DNA of 64,000 nucleotides, from assembly GCA_948567375.1 (NCBI GenBank), contig OX419758.1, forward strand, positions 67,671,965 to 67,735,964. The letters are read 5' to 3'. This document shows positions 56,644 to 64,000 of this stretch, piece by piece. Source of the DNA: Lunularia cruciata. Lineage: Eukaryota; Streptophyta; Marchantiopsida; Lunulariales; Lunulariaceae. Made by a program: the position numbers and the translations under genes. Position 1 is the stretch's first letter; each line of letters begins with the position of its first letter. The notes below the pieces were generated by a model. The model worked only from the letters and a program-made list of their open reading frames with translations. It had not been told where the DNA came from and made no database searches.

Positions 56644-59221
56644 CTAATCCGATCTGATGTCTACTTCTTCCTTGGCTTTCAAACCCGAACCCGAAGTAAT
56701 CTTACTTCCTACTATCTTTTCCTCGGGTTTCACAACTCCTACATCTTCTACCAGATCCAGCAATTCTCTTTCTTGATCTGAAATTGCACTAGTAGGTAAT
56801 CTATCTAACTCTTCATCTTTCGACCAACTCTTCTCTAGTGTCTCTAAGGGCAACTCCGAAGACATTTGGATTCCTATGTTATCTACTTCGGGTTTTGCCT
56901 TAACATCTTTTCGAAGCTTTTCTAACTCTATTTTCACTAAGTCTAATCTAATTGAGATGATATCCTCTACCTCTAAAATCTTTCTGTCTACACGAGTTCT
57001 GAGACTAATTAACAAGGCATTCAAATCAGTGTCCTTCGCTTGTCTTTGCCTCATCTCCTGCACCAACAACTTCAACTCGTGCAGTCGTGCTTCTTCAATT
57101 CGAACGTTGGCTTCTGTACTTAACATTGCATTCACTCTGAGGACTATCTCCTTCAATGGCTCCAATCTTGTCTTTTGTTCTCGTTCCTGATCTGCAAGCC
57201 ATTCCTCTCTGTACATCACCAACTCTTTTTCAAACTTGGCCTTCACCGCCTCCTTCTCTTTCTCCTTCTGTACAACTTTCTCTTCCTGATTACAAAGTAA
57301 TTCTCGTAATCTCTCTTCTTCTCTATACCGCACAGACAACTCTCTTTGCCAGAGTTGCTTCTTCTCCTCCATACTCTCCATCACTCGATCAAGCTCTTGA
57401 TCCTTCGATGCTACCCTCGCCATAGCATGGATAAGCTCTACTCTTGAATCAGCAAATTGCTGCTTCAAGATTTCGTGCTCCGCTACCTGTCTCTCCCTTG
57501 CGATGTCACTCTTCCTCGCAAGATCCTCTCGATAACTCACTTCTCTCTTCAGGTCTTTGATTACCTGACTTCTCTCTACTGCTTCCGCTCGCAATACTTC
57601 TCTCTCTTCCTCACCTTGGGTTACACTCTTCTTCAACTCCGAGTTCTCTTCTTCTAATCTTGATAAGACCTGCAAAACAGTCTTTACCTCTGGACAAGTA
57701 GACTGCATCTCCTTCTTCTTCTGTTCCAACTTCACCAACAGCGGGCACACTACTTCTTGCAGGTAATCTACTCCATTACTGGCAACTTCTTCCTCCCGCG
57801 GAGTGGTCTCTCTTCTCTCTTCGTGTTCTCCCGATACTCGCCTTCTTCTATGGAGTCTTCGTATCGGAATCGACGCCTCACTACCCGAGCTTTCTTCTAC
57901 CTCTTCCTTCACTCTACTTGGCCCTGCTTCACACTTTGCCTTACGTCTGGAGCGAACTCCTCACTGTACTGCGATCTTCTTCTCCTCTAGCACCGGTACT
58001 TTGTCTTCCAACGCCGCATTGTCTTCGGCTTCTACTTTGGCTTGCACTTCTTCTTCGTATTCTTCAGCCGCTGGTGCCGAGGTCATTTCTCCACCGTCTT
58101 CACTGTCACTACTAGTATCTCCACTCTACAATGTCAGCTCAGGTTCCTCATCACGTTCCGAGTCCTCCGTTTTGAGCTTGGATTCTCCTTCTAAGTCTTC
58201 ATCTTCTGACTCAATCACCACCATTCCTTGCCTCGGGTTATTATTCTGCATCTTCCGAGGTTTCTTGTTTTCTTCAGCTTCTGCTTGCCGAGTTCTCTTC
58301 TTCGTCGGGGTACTTACCACGACCTCCATGTTTTTTCTTGTCTTCGCGTAGTAGTCATCCGTGCTCCGGATTTGGAGAATGTATTGCTGCTCCTCCACGT
58401 CGACTTCTCTTCTCAAGTCAGGATGGAAATGAGACACCATTCTATTGCGCTCCGCCAAATTGAGCAAATTCAACCCGAGGTAGAAATGTGCTGCAAATGG
58501 CATGATGTAGTGTGGAGGCAACTTATCCCGCAGATTCCACACCATCTACCTCGTTCTCCCGTGAAAACACCTTGCTCAATTGATCGGTTCTCCTGCAAAT
58601 AACTTGTGAAAGAACACCGCTTGGTGCTTCATCACATAAGTGGTTCTCTCCAGCTTCAGGATGGCCATTAGTGCACTCACAATTCCTCTCCTCACAGGGT
58701 CTTTGTAGCTCTCAACTTTGTACCCATTCTTTGTTCTCTTCGATGAGAAGGCATCTCTCACCTCCTGCATTTCTTGGGCTATCTCTCCTTTCCCCAAGAA
58801 TGTGGCTCCCTGCTCCGAACCCGCCTCCTTCCCGAGTACGAGTCTCCAATCCGACTCTGTCCAGCGAGCCGGATTTCCTCTCTTCCCTTCTTCCTCGGGA
58901 CCATTGAGACATTTACTCTCGATGATTTCTATCATGAATCCTGGAAAACTTACGTTCCAGTTCCATGCCAGAAAAGTGATCCAAAGTCAACTCAAGACTT
59001 TGATCCTCGCTACTACATCTAATCTCCAAATTGCATGATTTCTCACTACAAATTCGGAGTTCTTCTTCCTTCCTTCCTCCCATCTCTTCTGCTTTCTTAC
59101 TGTCTCTCGATTTCTCTCTCGCGACTTCTCCCTTGTGCACTAACACGAGTCCAACTCTATTTCCCTTTCCTCGATCACCTGCAAGACGACTCCTCAACGG
59201 CGAAGGAAAATTGCACGACAT
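56644..59221 (-). pseudogene. LTR-encoded coiled-coil ORF, 5' LTR copy
   Basis: This is the same gene as 46,704-49,195. The coiled-coil part is intact here as a 422-codon frame (56,644-57,912): ELKKSVTQGEEEREVLRAE, KQLWQRELSVRYREEERL and RTRVDRKILEVEDII show heptad-like charged repeats. The upstream parts are 58,126-58,545 and 58,576-58,935. Breaks: shared TGA at 58,576-58,578 and 57,961-57,963; private TAG near 58,126 and 58,548; a 4-bp insertion near 59,075 shifts the N-terminus. Met at 59,221 lies about 20 bp past the TATA box, so the true start in an LTR transcript may be further in. Function unknown. Confidence 0.75.
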
Positions 59222-59240
59222 TTTGTCGTTGCAGTTTTGA

Positions 59241-59250
59241 TTTTTATAGA
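59241..59250 (-). promoter_or_regulatory. TATA box of the family-A 5' LTR
   Basis: TCTATAAAAA on the minus strand; the same motif is kept in the 3' LTR at 49,305-49,296. The expected transcript start (about 30 bp downstream) puts the whole coiled-coil frame in the transcribed part of the LTR. Confidence 0.5.
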
Positions 59251-59631
59251 GTTGCACTTCTTCGTCTTCTGTCACTTCAAGTTTCTACCGAGAAATCACA
59301 CCTCCGACATGCACCTATCACTGTCAATCAACCTTCACGCGTATGAGCCGCCAGTTTTGGAACGGCCCCTTCTTGAATTTCTTGCCCCGACGAAAGGTTG
59401 TTAGACTGTCTTTGCCTCGGGTTGAGCTCCCCCCGATCCAAAGACAATTTACTTCGTATTGTATGCTGACACAGCATTTCTGAGTACTTTGCCTTATGAC
59501 CCGAAGTCACTTTACTTCGGGTTACATCCTGAAGACAATTTTCTTTGCCTTCTTCGGCCATATAGCCGCAATCCAACTTCTCTATACACTTCTTCTCCTT
59601 TATTTTGAAAAAAAAAATTGTGGGCACCATA

Positions 59632-61394
59632 TTCACTAACAAACTTCCCATCTAGGGACTCATCTCTCTTCAAAGCTTGCTCCATGGTTGCTTTCTTGGC
59701 AAACTTCCCATCTTGGGACTCATCTCCATTCAAGGCTTGCTCTATGGCTACCTTCTTGAAAAACTTCCCATCCTAGGACTGACTATTCTTAGGTGTCTTA
59801 TTCAAAGGTGCCAGACAACCTAATCAGAAATTCTTACCTTGGTGTTGTACTTGAATTTTTTGTCTGGTCTAATCAAATTGAACCTTATGACATTCAAGCC
59901 AAAGTAGTCCTAGAATGACATCGTAGTGTAGAAGTGTCACTACAAACCTCATACACTCCAAATACTCATTCCTTATCTTAAAGGTAACAGGATGCAAGGC
60001 ACAAAATGCAAAACCCTTTTCTACCATCCACCATCATCAATCTACTTCCAATTACTTGCTTGATAGGAATATCCAATTCCTTTACCATTTGCATAGACAT
60101 GCAATTCTCTAAACTTCTAGAACCAACCAAAATGCTACAACGTCAATTAGATATTGTACCTTGCAAGTGAAGCAAACTTGCATAGGTCAAGCCTTCAATC
60201 CTATTGGAACTAATCAAGCTCTCAATAGGTGGCTCAAAATCCCCTACAAGGATTCCTCATTTCCCTGTTCTTTTGGCTCCACAATTTCTATTTGGATGAC
60301 TTGTTGAGGTTGCTCATTCTTGAATGGACACTCTATAATGTGGTGTCTAATTTGGTGACAATAGAAACATCTACCATTTTGTCATAATCTTTCACAATCT
60401 ATTGTGCCAAGTGGTCTTCATTGGATAGCATCAATCTCCATTGGTATTGGCTCTTCCACCCATTTATAGTGTGTGGGTGGGTTCAAGGAAGGCCAAAGTC
60501 AAGACCAAGTTGTCGCAACCAAAGAATCAAAGCTTTCAACCAACTGCATGGCTTCCTCCAAGTCTTTGGGCTCATGCATAGTCACTTCTAGTCTAGTGTG
60601 AGACTTCAAGCCTCTCACAAAGCAATCTAGAGCTTCTCTATCTAGGATGTCCGGAATTTGCATAATGGTGTTTTGGAATTGAGTGATATAGCTTCTTACC
60701 AAGCCAATTTGCTTCTATTCTGCCAACTTATCCTATGTGGCATTTATAGCTTAGAACCGCCCAATTATTGCACTCTTGAACCCATGTCAAGATTGGTGTG
60801 ACAAACTACCACTCAATTTATTCCACTCTAAAATGCTACTATAATTTAGCCACTCCATCCAATTGGCTTGAGGCCAATAGAATTTGTCTTCATTCATCTT
60901 GAAGGTTCTTGCTTTGAAGTAATGTTCACAATCAAACTCAAAATTTTCCATTGCACTTGGAAGGTTCTTCCCTTCAAATACCTTAGGCATCAGAAATTAG
61001 GCTTTCTCTTCTCCTTCTTGTACTAGTTTTCTCTCTACTTGCTCTTGTCTATGACAGTCTTGTTCATCCAACAATCAAGTAAGGTGCTCAATCTATTGTT
61101 GCATAGCAAGGATAATTTCAGGTATCACCGCCATGGATTCTACTCTATCACACTATCCCCAGTTTATCTAATTTATTAACACATAAATGCAACACATCCA
61201 CAGTTCTCTATAAGGTACAATCGGAAGCACCAAAGGTTCCTCAAACAAGGTGATCATATGTAGAAAATCTTGTCCAAAGCGTGAGGTGATGAATTATATG
61301 AAACAATGTTTGGGTAGTACTTGGATACAAAAACCCCAATGGTTTGGTGGAAGTGGATTTGGTGGTCCATAAATTCCATCCATCCCATTCTTGC
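59632..61394 (-). pseudogene. Gag, protease relic and leader, element E (right part)
   Basis: From about 60,990 the minus strand shows a gag capsid relic (VFEGKNLPSAMENFEFDCEH, FYWPQANWMEWL, SYITQFQNTIMQIPDI, LDCFVRGLKSHTRLEV). The zinc knuckle CFYCHQIRHHIIEC (C-x2-C-x4-H-x4-C) follows at about 60,310-60,350. Near 60,050-60,140 a protease relic reads SILVGSRSLENCMSMQM, with the catalytic Asp lost. Next to the nested element, 59,636-59,785 holds a roughly 60-bp direct repeat (AAACTTCCCATC...GGACTCATCTC), also partly present left of 45,912. Confidence 0.8.
59636..59785. repeat. Direct repeat of about 60 bp, three units
   Basis: AAACTTCCCATC(T/C)(A/T)GG recurs at about 59,640, 59,701 and 59,761, with TTCAA(A/G)GCTTGCTC(C/T)ATGG(T/C) between units. 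A related unit (CAAAGCTTACTCTATGGTTG) ends just before 45,912, so the 13.7-kb element inserted within this array. Confidence 0.8.
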
Positions 61395-61771
61395 TCTGAA
61401 TAAGAGAATGAGCTCACATTAGAACACTTGAAATTATGAATCCTAGTATGAGCTTCAATTCTTGTATTTATAGAGATCATACAAGGCTCTTGAGAAGCTT
61501 CTCAAGAAGCTCCCTTGAACCACTTTCTTGGAATACAAGCCAAGTTAATTGGGAAGCTTCTCAAGAAGCTTTCTTCTAGAAGCTGCTTATTTGGCATGCA
61601 AGCTAAGCTAATTGGAAGCTTCCAGAAAATACTTACTTGGGGTCCAAGCTAAGCTAGCAAAGAAGCTTCCCAAGAAGCTTCCCATATACTTCTAGAATAT
61701 TCTAGGCTAATTTTTCTTTTTGCTACTTTGTTAGCCCTACTAACTTCATTGTCAAACTCCATATTATAACA
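61395..61771 (-). mobile_element. 5' LTR of chromovirus E (family D)
   Basis: The outer end is TATAACA at 61,771, followed by target-duplication bases CTCAT. It matches 42,627-42,981 but its inner end lacks about 25 bp. The minus strand then reads TATTCAGAGCAAG, resembling the initiator-Met primer site (TATCAGAGC core) used by chromoviruses. It keeps TATAAATA (61,472-61,465) and the perfect heat-shock-like site at 61,690-61,702. Confidence 0.82.
61689..61703 (-). promoter_or_regulatory. Heat-shock-element-like site in the 5' LTR of element E
   Basis: cTTCtaGAAtaTTCt, identical to the site at 9,192-9,206. Additional GAAgcTTC pairs lie at 61,553-61,572 and 61,661-61,682. Confidence 0.6.
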
Positions 61772-63060
61772 CTCATCCTATATGTATTGAGAGATACCAC
61801 CAAGGCCTCAAAAAATATACATAAAAAGGTAGATGTTTGCCAACCAAGCATCATCTTCCCATTTGTCTCACCAATGCCAATGTGCTCTAGTTTGATCTTG
61901 CTAGCTAGGACATGGGTTTTTACTCAACCTATTTACATCATGGTTCACCATTCCAAGTCTATGAATAACCATGAAATCATACTCTTGTAAAATTAGAGCC
62001 CATCATGCAATCTTCTTTGGAAGCTTGTCAGATTACATTAACCAATTTAGTGGTTGATGATCAATGATGAGAGTGAAGGGGTTACCAAATAGATAACATT
62101 AGAAATGTGTTATTGGTCATACTACTACCAAGCACTCTCCCTCATATGAACTATACTTTACCTCCAATAAATGTTGGAGTGACTAGCATAGGCCACCACA
62201 AACTCCTTCTCCTCATCATCATGTTGGGTGAGCATTGCTTCAAGCTCCAATGTATCCAATCAATGTGAACCTAGAATGGTCATCCTCTGATTACTCTCCT
62301 AAGAATAAGAGTAGATGTCAACCTCTCTTTGAGCTCTATAAAAGCTCTCTCTTGCTCATCTCCCTAGCACCACTCCTATGTAAGTTTGGTCAACTTTGTC
62401 AAGGCCTTAGTAATGGCACTAAATCCTCTAACATATCACCAACCTAAGGAATGCATGCACTCTGCTCACATCCATAGATTGAGGAATACGTGCAATAGCT
62501 CCACCTTGGTTTGCTGAACACCAAGTCCTCTAGGGTAGGTAGTGTGACCCAAATACTCAACCTACTCATGAAAGAATCTACACTTCCCAAGATGTAATTT
62601 GATTCCATGAGATCTCAACCTCTCAAACACCTCCAACAAATATTTTCATGCTCCTCCACAATAGTGCTATAGACCAAAATATTATCAATATAGAACCAAA
62701 CAAAACCTTATCTTGTTAAGGTCTTTTAAATGAAACTCTAGAATTCAATAAGAGTGTTCTTTAACCCAAATGGTAAGAACCTCCATTGATATAATACAAC
62801 CTTATAGTGAAGATTAATAGCCCAAAATGTTGTCTTGGACATATCCTCCTCCTTGACTGGAAATTGATGATATCTTGCTTAAAGGTTGCATTTGTAAATG
62901 CCTTACACTCTTTGGAGTAGAGAAATGCATGCATGGAGTGCCTTGATTCAAAACACCTACGATTCTTGGTATGGATTTGGGACTTCACTTATCTCTTGAT
63001 GGTGTTGGAGTAAGCCCTTAACACGGATGTTGAAAGGTCTATATGCACATTGAGGAATTG
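61772..63060 (-). pseudogene. RNase H and reverse transcriptase relics, element F (right part)
   Basis: It is alignable to element G at about 27,945-29,060 through GAGAGATACCACCAA, CAAGCACTCTCCCTCATATGAA and AACCCAAATGGTAAGAACC. It holds decayed RNase H (about 61,990-62,200) and reverse transcriptase (about 62,400-62,900). Many stops and small deletions. The match fades near 63,060. Confidence 0.78.
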
Positions 63061-63158
63061 ACTATGATCATCAACACCTCTAAGGAGTGAAAATAGATCC
63101 TTCACATGTGGTTAAACAATATAGAGTTGCAATCCATCCATGATTCATTGGATGCAAA

Positions 63159-63479
63159 ATGAATATAGGTGATCACAGTAGTGAGGATACCGCAATTTTT
63201 TTGAAGACTCAAGTGGAGTTGGCAGCTTTGACTCAAGCTCATCACACAAAACTATGGGAGCTGAAGTCAAAGATACATGCTTTGGAGGTGAAGAAGTATT
63301 CAAACAAGCAGTTGACTAAATTAGTTGAGAGGCTGCAAAAGCATATCGATGATAAGTTCAAGAGTGTCTTGACCAAAGTTTGTCATGAACTTGAGGAGCA
63401 CAATGAACACGTTGATGAGTTGATCAAGAGGTGCAAAGGAGAGGGTCAATTAGGGAAGATGGGCAAATCAAGGAATTAG
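63159..63479 (+). CDS. Hypothetical coiled-coil protein, 106 codons
   Basis: This is an open plus-strand frame with heptad-like, charged sequence (LWELKSKIHALEVKKYSNK, LTKLVERLQKHIDDKFKSV, HELEEHNEHVDELIKR). The composition resembles the N-terminal part of some retrotransposon gag proteins, and the downstream 63,480-64,000 is Gly/His/Gln-rich in broken frames. No family was recognised; it could be a gag fragment of a plus-strand element continuing right of the window. Confidence 0.4.
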   Translation: MNIGDHSSEDTAIFLKTQVELAALTQAHHTKLWELKSKIHALEVKKYSNKQLTKLVERLQKHIDDKFKSVLTKVCHELEEHNEHVDELIKRCKGEGQLGKMGKSRN

Positions 63480-64000
63480 TTTCTACCACATAATTATAAT
63501 GGACAAATGTATAGTAGATCACACCATTGGGGTGTGATCATCATATCATGACCATCAAAGGAATCTTACCATCAGAATTGAACCTCATTGGGGTGGGAGA
63601 CCAGCAAAGTCAAGCACCACCATGATGGGATATCATAGGGGGTATGATGTTGGGTAGGGTGACACCACTCCTGTACTACAACAAGTGTATAACTTAAGGA
63701 ATGACAATAGTCATGTATAGTACAACAATTTGCCAATGCCATGTCATTGGGACCATTCTCTCAAGGCCTAGCTAGAGTCTTGTGATTGCTAGAGTGTACA
63801 ATGAGTGCCCTTTGTAGGTGATGCTTTCATAGCATTTTATTAGCACAATAAGATAGGTACATTAGCATTGATCTTAATGAGAGTTATTCATGGCATCACA
63901 CAACCATGAATATGTCCCATCTTTTTGTAAGAAAGGTATAAAGGGAGTCACCTTGACATGATACAAGTTCAATACAATTTGGAATTCCAAATTACACCTT
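63480..64000. other. Unassigned right end of the window
   Basis: No gene was recognised. It may continue the element suggested by the coiled-coil frame at 63,159-63,479. Confidence 0.4.

Larger units (their letters stand above)
45912..59631 (-). mobile_element. 13.7-kb Tat/Athila-like Ty3/gypsy element with 3.78-kb coding LTRs
   Basis: It consists of two 3.78-kb LTRs (45,912-49,690 and 55,851-59,631) around gag, protease, reverse transcriptase/RNase H and integrase on the minus strand. The primer-binding site is TGGCGCCGCTGCCGGGG (55,843-55,827), the tRNA-Asp type used by Tat/Athila elements. A polypurine tract GAGGGAGGGGGTA lies just before the 3' LTR. In a 285-bp LTR sample (46,981-47,265 against its partner) I count 8 differences, all transitions. 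No clear target duplication: TTTCC on the left, TTCAC on the right. It is inserted in chromovirus E. Confidence 0.93.
55851..59631 (-). mobile_element. 5' LTR of the 13.7-kb element (family A)
   Basis: It pairs with 45,912-49,690 at nearly the same length. The inner end GTTGTCACA (55,851) abuts the primer-binding site; the outer end has CA mutated to TA (59,630-59,631). TATA-like TCTATAAAAA lies at 59,250-59,241 (minus), so U3 is only about 390 bp and about 3.4 kb would be R plus U5. A 9-bp perfect inverted repeat ACCCGAAGT / ACTTCGGGT lies in U3 at 59,499-59,507 and 59,514-59,522. Confidence 0.92.
42627..61771 (-). mobile_element. Chromovirus (Ty3/gypsy) 'E' with family-D LTRs, split by the 13.7-kb element
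   Basis: The 3' LTR is at 42,627-42,981 and the 5' LTR at about 61,395-61,771. Internal order on the minus strand: gag (60,990-60,300), protease relic (about 60,100), then, beyond the nested element, reverse transcriptase (45,500-44,860), RNase H, integrase and chromodomain (43,134-42,985). Target duplication: CTCGT on the left and CTCAT on the right. Excluding the nested element it is about 5.4 kb, usual for chromoviruses. All domains carry stops or lost catalytic residues. Confidence 0.88.
40735..63060 (-). mobile_element. Ty3/gypsy element 'F' (G family), split by chromovirus E
   Basis: The left part (40,735-42,626) holds a partial family-F LTR, PHD-like relic and integrase. The right part (61,772-63,060) holds RNase H and reverse transcriptase relics. 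The two parts are collinear with element G, whose sequence at about 27,940 is continuous across the join. Between them sits element E with a 5-bp target duplication (CTCGT / CTCAT, one mismatch). The 5' end of F, to the right, was not found. Confidence 0.82.

Overview
This is a nuclear plant DNA window made almost entirely of old, nested LTR retrotransposons, with one intact-looking host gene. The plant assignment rests on a receptor-like protein with plant-type leucine-rich repeats and on plant-type Ty3/gypsy lineages (a chromodomain element, and a Tat/Athila-like element with a tRNA-Asp-type primer site). Very long LTRs, strong decay and deep nesting suggest a large-genome seed plant, possibly a gymnosperm; that last step is inference. 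No bacterial operons, RNA genes or CRISPR arrays were seen.

Layout. (1) 1-8,067: a minus-strand Ty3/gypsy element ('element 1') with its 5' LTR at 7,376-8,067 (LTR family B). Its 3' end lies left of the window, and its reverse transcriptase is split by a 1.83-kb solo LTR (1,363-3,191). (2) 8,068-10,230: a plus-strand LTR remnant of family F, cut by a 349-bp solo LTR of family D with a perfect 5-bp target duplication. (3) 10,231-16,640: old sequence with a broken PIF/Harbinger transposase at 12.1-13.2 kb. (4) 16,640-22,190: an 897-codon leucine-rich-repeat receptor-like protein gene (17,961-20,654, minus) between two diverged direct repeats. (5) 23,105 to about 34,900: decayed minus-strand gypsy element 'G', carrying a PHD-type zinc finger after its integrase and interrupted by solo LTRs of families A and B. 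(6) 34,900-40,734: mostly unassigned sequence with another family-B solo LTR. (7) 40,735 to about 63,060: a three-level nest. Element F (same family as G) is split by chromovirus E (42,627-61,771), which is itself split by a 13.7-kb Tat/Athila-like element (45,912-59,631). (8) 63,060-64,000: unassigned, with one plus-strand coiled-coil ORF.

Three observations stand out. The 3.78-kb LTRs of the 13.7-kb element each contain a large coiled-coil reading frame, so the element has a protein gene inside its LTR, downstream of a TATA box and upstream of gag. The chromovirus LTRs carry arrays of alternating GAA/TTC pentamers that match heat-shock elements just upstream of a TATA box. Elements G/F end their polyprotein with a PHD-like finger where other gypsy elements have a chromodomain. 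Insertion order can be read from target duplications and from paralogous empty sites within the window.

Only the receptor-like protein gene is likely to be a working host gene. All retroelement coding regions here carry stops or frameshifts, many of them C-to-T type changes expected from cytosine methylation.
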